11,732 nt of DNA, from positions 113,960-125,691 of the forward strand of contig NW_003143809.1 of assembly GCF_000003605.2 (NCBI RefSeq). Direction: 5' to 3'. The notes below the pieces were generated by a model, which made no database searches, was not told the origin of the DNA, and saw only the letters and a list, made by a program, of their open reading frames with translations. Origin of the DNA: Saccoglossus kowalevskii. Taxonomy: Eukaryota > Hemichordata > Enteropneusta > Harrimaniidae. Positions 1 to 8,350 of this stretch are shown piece after piece. Position 1 is the first letter of the stretch, and each line of letters starts with the position of its first letter. The position numbers were made by a program, and so were the translations under genes.

Positions 1-1276
1 TTCGTCTACAATATTTAAGGATACATAATTAGCAGATTTCTAGTAATATTTCTCATTATTTAGACTTTTCCCAGAATTTGTCAAATTGTTTCTATAAAGG
101 TCAAATAATGGTGTTAGCGTTGACAGTGTTCCTTTTTGTAGACAAAATTTGCATTTGAAAACTTGGTATGCTCACACTACTAAGTGATTGAAGTCATTTA
201 ATATTTAGTAAGATTACTCGGAAGCTGATATTTTAATGGAGCATAAATATGAATTATCTCTATTCTCGTTTTTTGTATAATTACAGAAACATGGAGAATA
301 AACATAGGAATAACTTGTCTTTGTTTTGTTGCATTTGTGGAAATTATTTATTACTCCGTGTGTACATCTCACGCTATCTCATGTTATTTGATTAAATACT
401 AAAGGACATCGCTTTATTACATAATAGTCATATTAGTTCGATCGGTTGTTTATTGGATTAAAAGTTTAAACCCCAAAATAAACATGGAACGCATCTGACC
501 AAAGGAAAGCTAGTCTGTTCTATAGTAGTCTGAGATATAACTTGCATATGAATGAAATAGATCACTACCAAGAAGATGCCATGAAGGAAACATAGTTGAA
601 CTCTGGTGACCTTGCCCTTTGTTATATAATATTATTCCCTTTATCATAGTTTGTTTCAATATGAATATGCATTGTAATAATTAATTTTGAATACAAACAA
701 GTTTTGGGGTTGAAACAACAGTGGGGAATCAGTCTACCGAATGTTTTTGATTAATGTAAATATCTTACAAAAACATTGGTGCCTAATTTGTTTAATTAGT
801 TTAAGGAACATAATTTCAGATATCTAAGTAAAAAAACGAATGCCTCATCTCAGAAAAAAAGTGCTGCATTCAGACGTAAATAGATTCATAAAACATGCAA
901 GATAACAGAAAATCTTAGCTGGCTCTTGTCACCTTGTCACACTGGTAGTATTTTGTACAGGTGTCTGTCAAAAATTAATGATTCTCTGAGACAAATATGA
1001 ACTGCCTTATTATTTCATTGTGTGACTACTGTATTATTTGAAAAGTAAAAAAAAAACCTCTATGAATAGCTATCATGTTGCAAGCTCTGCTTTGTATGCA
1101 AATCAACTTAAATAGTTAGTTGGTGTCCAGTGGAGAGAGAAGTCAACAGTACTGTTGCCTCCTGAGAATCTACATCTTCAAATCTGCAATCTTTGTTTTT
1201 GAAGTGCGTTTTTAAATTAGTATTATAAAAACTCTATCATACTGTTCTAATAGCTGAAACAAATTCCTGTGAATTT
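1..1276. other. AT-rich stretch without a recognisable gene
   Basis: I see no open frame of note, no RNA gene and no clear repeat on either strand. CpG is rare and short A and T runs are common, for example the A run near 1047-1058. The composition matches intron or intergenic DNA of an invertebrate genome. Short unrecognised exons could be hidden here, because no conserved motif is visible to anchor them. Confidence 0.6.
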
Positions 1277-1624
1277 TCATTTGTCGAATGAACTGTTTGT
1301 CAAATACAGAATACATATTTTTAGTACAATTTTCTTTTCAAAATGTGGATGCAATGTTTTGCTTTTTATGTATTTTTTTATGTATTGTTTTTGATTTGAT
1401 AACTTTGAACTAAACAGATTTTCTATTAGCTTCAGATCTTGATCAAAATTTGGCACCCAGTTCATAGGAGTGCTTATATTGATTTTCTGACATCTTGTTT
1501 TCTGTAAAGATTTTATTGGTAGGTTTGCAAACGTGTACCAGACTGTGCAAAAACTCTCTCCATGAGTTGGTTTTGAAACCCAGTCTAGTATTCCAATGGG
1601 ATTTGGGAGATACATTACCACCAT
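1277..1624 (-). other. Unassigned open reading frame, 115 codons from first ATG
   Basis: This minus-strand frame stays open for 130 codons from 1669, but its first ATG is at 1624, giving 115 codons. At this AT content stops should occur roughly every 14 codons, so a run this long is somewhat unexpected, though not impossible, in a window of this size. The first half (about 1440-1620) has more balanced composition and encodes mixed residues with several W, P and C (for example NWVPNFDQD near the middle). The second half is K, I and N-rich, as expected from AT-rich noise. I see no signal peptide, transmembrane segment or known domain, and no convincing splice acceptor upstream. It could be an exon, a decayed transposon fragment or chance. 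I do not recognise the protein. Confidence 0.15.
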
Positions 1625-1680
1625 AATATTACAAGATAATTGATTTGCTTCATTAAACACATACAACAATGCATATTTCC

Positions 1681-2300
1681 ACTGAGATCAGTGACCTTTG
1701 AATATGTATCACCAGTGATCAGTCAAGTAGAAACAGTCAAAATATTTTATCAGATTTTCTCAATTTTTGCATGATATTTTCATACAGAATATATGTTGTT
1801 CATACTCAGGGAAGACTTTATACTGATGAATAAGGTGACCAAGTTTGATGAATAGAATTAGCAAAGTTATTGTGCACACAATAACAATTATTAATGACGA
1901 CAACGACAACGAGGACAACGCCGGACAAATTTGTTCCCTTAATATACCCTTCCATCTTTGATGATAGGGGCAAGGTAAAAATGCTCAAATGCTAGTTTCT
2001 GTGGCAGACAGGCAGGTGGTCAAGCTGCATGATTCACAAATAATTAACATGAAATGTGCGAGTTTCAAGTCAGATACAAAAGTATCTATGGCAATATGAT
2101 AGAATAGCTTAACTCTACTTCCTGTATTCCAGTCACATGTGTGCTTACATGCAAATACCAAATGTTATTTAAGGTATGCTTCTTGTAACGGAAATCAATT
2201 TTTGTATGATACTGTTTTCACCACATTCAGCATTGAAAGGAGGAAGAATGAACATATGCACTGAAACAGAATAAAATGTAATCTACACCTTACAATGACC
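1681..2300. other. AT-rich stretch without a recognisable gene
   Basis: No coding or RNA gene is visible. The only compositional feature is the short GAC/AAC-rich run at 1895-1920, listed separately. The rest reads as intron or intergenic DNA. Confidence 0.55.
1895..1920 (+). repeat. Short imperfect ACGACA/ACAACG triplet-type repeat
   Basis: The run is built from GAC, AAC and GAG triplets with four CpGs in 26 bases, in a region that otherwise has almost none. It is best explained as a small, decayed microsatellite. Translated, it would give D/N-rich or T-rich peptides, but no surrounding frame supports coding. Confidence 0.5.
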
Positions 2301-2336
2301 TGACCACTGATTGCAAGCAGTGGTTACCATGACAAT
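2301..2336 (+). repeat. Perfect hairpin overlapping an X-box-like site
   Basis: ACCACTG at 2303-2309 and CAGTGGT at 2318-2324 are exact inverted repeats around an 8-base spacer. One flanking T-A and one G-T pair extend the stem. The right arm runs into GTTACCATGACAAT at 2323-2336, which resembles the RFX X-box (two half sites around AT) except for the last base. Binding is not shown by sequence alone. A 7-base hairpin is also within chance for a window of this size. Confidence 0.35.
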
Positions 2337-2344
2337 AGTATTCT

Positions 2345-2616
2345 CATCAATGGTATTTACATTTTGTGCCCTGGGAAACAGACAAATTAATTTTCCGCAT
2401 TTGAAAATTTAATTGCAAGGATTACAATACTGAACAGATTACTATCTTGGAGACTTGACTCAAATGAACTTCGACCCATTAGTATTACCAGTACTTAAAT
2501 TGCATGAAGGTCAACAGATCATCGTATATTATTCTAGCATCCGTGCAACCAGGAAGTGAAAAATTAAATTGACATCTGCATGTGCTCGTATAATACACGT
2601 TTTCAATAAACCCCTT
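2345..2616. other. Non-coding AT-rich stretch
   Basis: I see nothing in this stretch beyond AT-rich sequence typical of the window. Confidence 0.5.
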
Positions 2617-2655
2617 ATATTTTGCGAGAAACAAATTTCGCAAGTCACAAAATAT
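2617..2655 (+). repeat. Nested inverted repeat with TTGCGA/TCGCAA core
   Basis: ATATTTTG (2617-2624) is the exact reverse complement of CAAAATAT (2648-2655). Inside it, TTGCGA and TCGCAA form a second exact inverted repeat, the two stems sharing bases. Short fold-back sequences with TTCGCA or TTTCGC cores resemble dispersed elements of mollusc genomes, and the element at 9826-10144 in this window has a similar flavour. It may be a decayed fragment of a small palindromic mobile element. No coding capacity. Confidence 0.4.
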
Positions 2656-2923
2656 TGTAACATTGGAAATTCCACTGGGGTTCCTAAACCTATTCGAATG
2701 CCAAAATTTTGATTTTTCTGTATTTTTCTGTCATTTCTTTGTTAAATTTTGAATATGACTATGACATATCACAACACATAATTTTGACAATCGTTTGAAT
2801 TTACCAGGTACTACCTTGACTGTAAATGTGTGCCGGTAACTGGCTATCCACTATTAATATGACCTTCCATAGTGAATGGTTTTTGTTCAGCATTTACTAG
2901 TTTCTTTCTTCTCAACAATATCC

Positions 2924-2951
2924 ATTTATTAATTATTATTTATTAATCATT
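2924..2951 (+). repeat. Adjacent duplication of a 14-base AT-rich unit
   Basis: ATTTATTAATTATT at 2924-2937 is followed directly by ATTTATTAATCATT, 13 of 14 bases identical. It lies immediately upstream of the possible retrotransposon tail and may be slippage in AT-rich DNA or a remnant of an insertion. Confidence 0.6.
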
Positions 2952-3060
2952 ACTTTAGTCTTAATGTTTTGTATTATTAGTCTAGTTTTGTTTAGTGTAA
3001 ATGTAACCATTTTAATTCCTCCTGGGGAATTGTACGTGTTTAATAAAGTATAAGTAATAG
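2952..3060 (+). mobile_element. Possible 3-prime tail of a non-LTR retrotransposon
   Basis: The stretch ends with a small hairpin (AATTCC at 3014-3019 pairing with GGAATT at 3026-3031, loop TCCTGG). A canonical AATAAA polyadenylation signal follows at 3042-3047, then a short AGTATA/AGTAATA run. A 3-prime hairpin just before a polyadenylation signal and short terminal repeats is a layout known from CR1- and RTE-like LINE tails in invertebrates, and the preceding T- and G-rich, A-poor text resembles such a 3-prime UTR. No reverse-transcriptase coding remains, so this would be a 5-prime-truncated copy. The alternative is a true polyadenylation site of a host transcript on the plus strand. I cannot name the family. 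Confidence 0.3.
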
Positions 3061-3389
3061 GAGAGAACTGTTTTTTCAGAACTATTTAAAAATGGTACAA
3101 TTTTTAAGCAGCAACCCTGCCTTCAAACAAACAATTTTCAGATCAACAAGCTGTGTGGATCACAATGCATGGTCATTCTGAGCAGGTCATTAGCAAAAAT
3201 AAGCCTTAGAAAAAAAAATAGAGACAAATAATGTATATAGGTAAGGCTACAAAAAGTAATATTCATCTTAGTTTTCACTTCCTGTCGTTTGAAGGAAATG
3301 ATATAAAATAAAATACTCCAATTTTAAAGATCTTGTCTTCATTTTTTTTTTTTTTTTCATTTCCATATTTGCTGAAGAATACATTACTA
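3061..3389. other. AT-rich stretch with a T16 tract
   Basis: No gene is visible. A run of 16 T lies at 3342-3357. It could be the reversed poly-A tail of a minus-strand retroposon, but no element body was recognised beside it. On the plus strand it directly precedes the repeat head at 3390. Confidence 0.5.
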
Positions 3390-3426
3390 TTTTTAGCTCA
3401 CATATGGTCACTTTATCTAATGTGAC
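3390..3426 (+). repeat. TTTTTAGCTCA head of a dispersed repeat, with GTCAC/GTGAC stem
   Basis: TTTTTAGCTCA is followed by GTCAC (3407-3411) and GTGAC (3422-3426), a small inverted repeat. This order of a TTTTAGCTC start and a short stem is a layout I associate with an abundant bivalve repeat family. The repeat at about 10761 in this window starts with the same TTTTTAGCTC. The expected body does not continue recognisably here, so this would be a decayed or truncated copy. The link rests on pattern memory and has not been aligned. Confidence 0.4.
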
Positions 3427-3555
3427 AATGAGAAAATTGCTCTGGGGGGAATTGTGATTTCTTCCATCTCATTTGAAATATGAAAGATATGTGCTTATAA
3501 CACAGCAAATACAGAGTGTTGGGTCCAAACACTATATACGCTTTATTAGTATTAG

Positions 3556-3832
3556 AGGTATCTATGGTCAAAATATGACATTTTTTTTTCAGGCGTTTTT
3601 CTAGAAAAAACTGCAAGAGGGAGTAATGCAATTCAGCGGCACCACCAAGTGGGGGAGATAGGGTTCTCCCTAACAGGGCGTGGAGTTTTTGATAATTATA
3701 AGTTAAAATGGAGCATTCTATGGCTTCCTTGGAACCAAAATTATTATCAGACAGGTCACAGTTGAAGACTGTGGCCACATGTGATCCCTGGTCAATCAAA
3801 ATGTTATGGTTGCCAGAGGATCTGCTCCCCAA
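3556..3832. other. GC-richer segment open on both strands, possible exon or decayed repeat
   Basis: On the plus strand one frame is open from 3556 to a TGA at 3763 (69 codons) with no ATG. A strong splice-acceptor-like tract (nine T then CAG, ending 3592) lies inside it, so an exon starting at 3593 would be open for 56 codons. On the minus strand a frame is open from 3832 to 3413 (139 codons), starting at TTG; its only internal ATG lies near the carboxyl end. The segment is less AT-rich than its flanks. It contains two overlapping small stems, GGGAGA/TCTCCC (3653-3670) and TAGGG/CCCTA. I recognise no domain in either translation. Both strands being open points to a composition effect or an old repeat fragment as much as to an exon. 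Confidence 0.25.
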
Positions 3833-3839
3833 GGTTCCC

Positions 3840-4156
3840 TTGTTTAAAAAAATCTGTTTTATTATTTAGTACATGTATACACAAAATACATTTTGTGTTG
3901 AGTGTGCTTTGATTGGATATGAGCTTGTAATAGAGCAATAATATCTGTTAAAAAAAACTTGATATATTTGTAATCAAGCCAAAATTCTGCTTTCTGGACC
4001 CCCCATTATTATAGAGGGTTGTATTTTGTTTACAAGAAAGGGTCTTATTTGCCATCATGATATGCAGAATAAACTGTTACCGGTAATAACACAAAAATAG
4101 TAAAACAGTCCCTAAGGCATCCACTAGCACATTTTTGTTCAAACACTTGTACAAAA
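3840..4156. other. AT-rich stretch with a TTACCGGTAA palindrome
   Basis: No gene is seen. A 10-base perfect palindrome TTACCGGTAA lies at 4077-4086, one of five CCGGTA words in the window. Confidence 0.5.
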
Positions 4157-4360
4157 ATGATAGAAAATGTAACACTGAAAGACAAGACTGAGATAAATTT
4201 TACTGTCTATCGTATTTTAGTTGGCTACCACATTACTTCTATTTTACTTTCACTTGTAATTCTGACCACATGTGGGCTTCTGAACAGGAAGGCAAAGAGT
4301 CACCAACCAATCATTACAGAAAGTGAGAAATGTCAGTGTCTCAGCTGGGCAACTATTTAA
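4157..4360 (+). other. Short open frame with one predicted membrane segment
   Basis: This ATG-initiated frame encodes 67 residues. It has two possible N-glycosylation sites near the start (NVT, NFT), then a hydrophobic stretch of about 20 residues (roughly residues 22-41, containing ITSILLSLVIL), then a basic NRKAKSH segment and a C-containing tail. This would fit a single-pass membrane protein or the last exon of one. A splice-acceptor-like tract (TCTATCGTATTTTAG) ends at about 4220, so the terminal exon reading is possible. The length is within what AT-rich DNA gives by chance, and AT-rich frames often encode hydrophobic runs. No family is recognised. Confidence 0.15.
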
Positions 4361-4568
4361 AATATATTTAGAGGATGTCATGGATGTGAGGAGTTCTTCT
4401 AGAGATGATGATTGAATTTACTGAATTGCATGTTTGGATTAACCCACAATTCCATGCTACAAATCATCCCTTTCCAGGATATGTGACTGTACCTGCATTC
4501 AGAATAGGAACTGCTGTGCTCAACTATACAATCTATGGCAAGAAAAAAATGTGTGATCGTGATATGAT

Positions 4569-4578
4569 GTACCGGTAC
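4569..4578. repeat. GTACCGGTAC palindrome
   Basis: A 10-base perfect palindrome containing CCGGTA, about 490 bases from the similar TTACCGGTAA at 4077-4086. Confidence 0.7.
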
Positions 4579-4630
4579 TCCAAGAATGGGTAGGGTAGCA
4601 ATAAGTTTACCCCAGAAAACCATAAAAACC

Positions 4631-4798
4631 ACAGAAAGCTAAATGGTAAACCTCACAAAAACAGTACAGCTAAATGGTTGATTCCTAAAAGGCATGGAAA
4701 TCACTCCTTCAAAACACAGAAAGTTAAACAGTTGAGCTGCATAATTATGGAAATAGTAGTGGCTACTTGAACTGTGTAAAAAACAGAAATCTAAATGG
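4631..4798 (+). repeat. Four scattered copies of an ACAGAAAGCTAAATGG-like motif
   Basis: Related words occur at 4631-4646, 4661-4677, 4716-4731 and 4783-4798, each with ACAG followed by an A-rich spacer and CTAAATGG or TTAAACAG. The spacing between copies grows (30, 55, 67 bases), so this is not a simple satellite. It may be a very decayed tandem repeat. No gene is supported on either strand here. Confidence 0.4.
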
Positions 4799-4879
4799 AC
4801 TCTACTTAAAGACAGGCTTTTCCAAAGAACACATGAAGAGTTCACACTAAGTGTTCTGCACTTAACTATATACATCTAG

Positions 4880-5880
4880 CTCTTCTCAATATGAAAATCA
4901 CCAGTGGTAATTTTAATTTTCTAAGACAATCCCTCTATTCAAGGCACTGAAGTCAGGTGGCATATCTAGTATGCACTTTATCAATGCATCTCTTCAAGAT
5001 GCATTATAATGCAACTTCAACAAATGCATGTTTTGAAAATAACATTAGATTAGATTATCTGCTGAATTATCAATTAAATTGGTCATAAACATCAAAAGTG
5101 AAAATCTATCAACCCTATGCATGTAAAAGATTTCTAACAGTTGGGTTAAACAATATAAAGGTTTATCTACTGCAAATAAAATGTATATACATACAGTGAG
5201 GGTATGTATGCACACGAGAAAAGAATTCTTATTTTATTCTGTACCAGACTGACATTAAAGAGCATTATAACCTTGCTAATAGAGCATTTGAATCACTGAA
5301 ATACCAACAAAGAATGTAAAAGTGAATTGTGAAATAAATTTACTCTGTGCAGTTTGTATGACAGGCTCAATTTGCATGTATTACATGGTGTTTACCAGTG
5401 GTTGGGGAAATGGAGCATAAGAAAATGATTCTGATTCTATTCATGAGATGTCAATCATTCTGGATGCATATAAGGAAAGTAAACCTACACCATTGCTTAT
5501 CGTATAAAACCTAAGTTATCAGACATGAAAGTAGATAATACCTGTATACATGTATGCTTGGAAAAAGAATATAGTTAGAATAGCCTGAAGGTAGAAACAC
5601 TATCTCTGAAACCTCTGAATGGCAGCTCTTCATTGCTGCATGCTATGAGTATACCCTATTTTTATTGACATTAAGGAGCTGGAGAAAATTAAAATTGGTT
5701 TGCGATTTCTCTTCAATCTGTAATGAAATGTTTCCTACAACTTTGTTTTGTAACAATCTTATGCAGTTTGACATAGAGTTATAGTTAAGTTAAGGTCAAT
5801 ATTATTTTATTTTTGCATAATGTTTCCCCCTGATGTTATTTAAGATATGAAATAATATTTTCATCATAGGAACCAACTGT
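4880..5880. other. AT-rich stretch without a recognisable gene
   Basis: No open frame of interest, RNA gene or clear repeat is visible. A short near-palindrome, AAAATCACCA/TGGTAATTTT (9 of 10 arm bases matching), is centred near 4904. CpG is close to absent. Confidence 0.55.
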
Positions 5881-7140
5881 TAAATTCACTACTAGCAACA
5901 TGTTGGTGGCACAAAATTTGTTTTATGCCAACATGCTTATTTTAGCTGGCAGTACAATGCATTGAAAAGTTGACAAATTCTGGGTATCACTGACTTTCAG
6001 GAAATTTTGTTCCTGTGAATGCTTTCAATTGATCAATAGCAAATGGTTTTTGTGGGAAAATTTAACGTTTTACATTTTGCTTTGTAAAGTCAGAACAAGT
6101 ATGCACATGATCATTTCTACAGTAAATTTAGAATTGCCTAATACTGACATAAACACATGCATTGTGAATGCAAAATGCTTGATGATATTTAAAGTGGGGA
6201 ACACGTTATAAATAAATATTAACAGCTTAACAAAATTGTTCCCCTGTGTGTTACCAATACAGCATTTTCAGTAAGACCCATGGGTGACTATTAGGTTATT
6301 TGGTAATTCATCATCCCAAGGAGGAGGTGTAGTTAATTATTCTGACAGTAAACTGTGAGAAAATCCTCCATAGATAGGGGGTGAAGGTTGAATGAACATC
6401 ATAATTCTATGTAATGAAGAAAATTACTGGTGCTGTTCAATTTTTTTTTTTAAATAAGCTGATTAATTAAATATCTCTCTAGATGTTTTTTTTTTAAATC
6501 ATTCATCATAATATTTAAATTATCCCCCATTTAAAACTAATTTAATAAATCTTCATGAGTTTTTGAAAGGTATCATGACTGGAAGGCTTTCTCTCTTTGG
6601 TCACAGCGCTGTGATTAATATTTATGGTGCTTATCACAGAAATAACACGTATAAAACCTTTAAAGTACAGAGTCATTAAGTTAATGGCACTGTTTGGAAA
6701 ATTCACCTGAACAGGGCATTAGAGATATTAATCATCATTACAGACAGAAAGTGACGGGCATGCAACCTAGATCTCAACAAACATTAATAAAGTTGACAAG
6801 AGTGTAAATGTTGTACTGATACATTAACAAGACTGAAATTGTTTTTATAATAATAGATGAGAAGAGATGCTACTATTTGTAAATTCAGAAATCATGAAAG
6901 ATCATTCATTTAGGTAACAACAAAAATTCACCAGAATTTTAGACAGAAAGACACTTTCATGAAATCATCAAAAATTCTGTAGGTGAAAATTGAACTGTTC
7001 AATTCCAGAGAAGTATCTGCTTTGCAAAGACTTAAATAAAACAAAATCCCAGCATGCACAGTGAACACCAAGCTCTGTGTAACATGCACTAATTACCAGT
7101 TTATTGTTATAAACTTTGTTTAAGAAATATGTTAATTTAT
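5881..7140. other. AT-rich stretch without a recognisable gene
   Basis: Nothing here supports a gene. Small features are a CAGGAA/TTCCTG hairpin at 5998-6015, T runs near 6441 and 6488, and the palindrome TCACAGCGCTGTGA at 6601-6614. The short open frames are K, N and I-rich and match AT-rich noise. Confidence 0.55.
6601..6614. repeat. 14-base perfect palindrome TCACAGCGCTGTGA
   Basis: Each half is the exact reverse complement of the other, with no spacer. About one such palindrome is expected by chance in a window of this length, so it is recorded only as a possible dimer-binding site. Confidence 0.7.
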
Positions 7141-7186
7141 TTTCATCAATCCTCAGGGCGGACATCCGGGCATTTTTACCGCATGC

Positions 7187-7236
7187 CAACCATCAAAGGC
7201 CGACAACTCTCAGAAAACGGTACTTTTGGATGGTTG
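7187..7236. repeat. Inverted repeat CAACCATC / GATGGTTG
   Basis: CAACCATC at 7187-7194 is the exact reverse complement of GATGGTTG at 7229-7236. Allowing one bulged base, the stem continues with AAA pairing to TTT. The spacer is about 30 bases. It sits at the left end of the CpG-rich patch and could form a hairpin in a transcript or be the end of an old element. Confidence 0.45.
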
Positions 7237-7355
7237 TTGAGACTCCCATGAACAGTGTACCCCCGGTAACAAGAGAACCCCTGCGTGTGTAACGCATATG
7301 AATTTGATTGTTCAGGATTACTTCGAAGTGGAGTTCCTGTTGTTTTCTTGAATTT

Positions 7356-7448
7356 TCACCGGCTCTTCGCTCTGCGCTTCGTGTTCTTCAGCAGTGCGCG
7401 CAGAGCCCATAGAAATACGTGGTACAGTGATGCGTGTCTTAGCAACAT
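7356..7448 (-). other. Small open frame, 30 codons, possible first coding exon
   Basis: Within the CpG-rich patch the minus strand has an ATG at 7448 and a frame of 30 codons closed by TGA at 7356-7358. The peptide starts MLLRH, has an aromatic and leucine-rich middle (LYHVFLWALRALL) and ends in the basic KNTKRRAKSR. That could be a mitochondrial-type or membrane-targeting amino terminus. The stop overlaps a donor-like CCG/GTGAAA, so splicing after 7360 would remove it and make this a first coding exon of a leftward gene. Against this, the ATG context is weak (T at -3) and the GC box lies only about 20 bases upstream, leaving almost no leader. No continuing exon is identified to the left. It could be a real micropeptide, an exon or chance. 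Confidence 0.2.
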
Positions 7449-7459
7449 GGAACGTCTTG

Positions 7460-7475
7460 TGACGTAGCTCCGCCC
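7460..7475. promoter_or_regulatory. CRE-like TGACGTAG adjoining GC box GCTCCGCCC
   Basis: TGACGTAG (7460-7467) holds the ATF/CREB half site TGACG. GCTCCGCCC (7467-7475) reads GGGCGGAGC on the minus strand, an Sp1/KLF-type GC box. The two abut at the right end of the CpG-rich patch. These transcription factor families are conserved across animals. Occupancy is inference. Confidence 0.35.
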
Positions 7476-7489
7476 GAGGATAAGACAAT

Positions 7490-8350
7490 AGCACATTAAG
7501 AGTATGTGGTTGTGGGACCATAAGTTCTACTATAGGGTCTTGTGTCTTTGCTGTGTATGGATTTACATGACACAGTTAACACAGATTCTGACTTGAGTTT
7601 GTAATCAAGGATGTTTGCACTTATTAACATTTTACAATGTCTACTTGCATAGTGTGCACTGAGGTTTCAGGCATACATGTGAAGACTAAAAAAACATGCA
7701 GTATACAGAGCCCTGAATGTGATGTAATTTTAACAAGTACCACCTTACATATACACAGAAAAGACTACAACATTTGAAGTTATTCACATTGTCAATCACT
7801 TTGTTCAGATTATCTATTACATATTTGACAAGTACACTCAAAGCATACACTTTATTCTTTGCTGCAATTACGTTAAGTGCATTTCATATAATCTATTCCT
7901 AATCCTTGATGTACGTGTCTTCCTTCATTTAGTCCAATTATATTAAAACTTCAACTAATAATCCTTCATCCACTTTTGTCACCTTTCAAAAAATTGATCA
8001 GCAAAATTATTTTTATATCTAATGTTAAAAATGTGATTATGACCATTTAGTACAAAATTAACCAAGAAAACTACCTATAAATTTAACAAAGCAGCAAAAT
8101 CTTAGTGGGAAAAATTATTGAAACCTAGCGATAATCCAAGTAACGTACATAAAACTAAAAATAAGCCCTGTGATTATTTCACCTTCTATAGTATTTCAAA
8201 AAACCAGAGACTTAACCATCCTCAGATATTAGCTCTGATGTTATCTGTGATTTCAATCAGTAAAACATGAACTGAAGATAAGTGTTTAGGCAGATAGTAT
8301 TACATAGGGTAGTACTGGTACTGGTATATAATCTAAAGGTCTGTGAAATA
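7490..8350. other. AT-rich stretch without a recognisable gene
   Basis: CpG falls back to near zero. I see no RNA gene, repeat or coding exon. Two short TACTGGTACTGG-type words occur near 8313-8325. Confidence 0.55.

Larger units (their letters stand above)
7159..7476. promoter_or_regulatory. CpG-rich candidate promoter or first-exon region
   Basis: I count 21 CpGs in about 318 bases, against three in the kilobase 5001-6000. The stretch also includes the longest GC-richer sequence in the middle of the window. In invertebrates with mosaic methylation, such CpG-retaining patches often mark unmethylated promoters and first exons. Near the right end are a CRE-like TGACGTAG and a GCTCCGCCC GC box. 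The minus-strand 30-codon ORF at 7356-7448 lies within it, and an inverted repeat (7187-7236) lies at its left end. No TATA box is evident. Direction is uncertain: the GC box, ORF and donor order favours transcription to the left, but the motifs could serve either direction. A decayed CpG-rich transposon is the main alternative. Confidence 0.4.

Noticed and set aside
4399-4632. Overlapping minus-strand 77-codon and plus-strand 62-codon frames
   Set aside because: Two opposite-strand frames over the same bases, no family recognised, no splice or promoter support.
4639-4875. 78-codon minus-strand frame
   Set aside because: Overlies the scattered motif repeat. The serine and histidine-rich translation fits repeat-derived noise.
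5894-5937. Imperfect hairpin AGCAACATGTTGG / CCAACATGCT as a possible microRNA precursor
   Set aside because: The pairing is broken by a 3-base bulge and the stem is too short for a typical precursor.
6029-6211. 60-codon plus-strand frame
   Set aside because: Non-ATG start, AT-rich composition, no motif.
6601-6614. 14-base palindrome TCACAGCGCTGTGA as a regulatory operator
   Set aside because: One such palindrome is expected by chance in a window of this size and no other signal surrounds it.
6968-7189. 73-codon minus-strand frame
   Set aside because: An ordinary-length frame in AT-rich DNA. It has an ATG near the CpG patch but no motif, and its composition follows the background.
7285-7521. 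Plus-strand 60-codon frame and minus-strand 67-codon frame across the CpG-rich patch
   Set aside because: The plus-strand frame starts at GTG, not ATG. The minus-strand frame begins in the AT-rich flank and has no recognisable domain. The shorter ORF at 7356-7448, with a donor at its end, was judged the better candidate.
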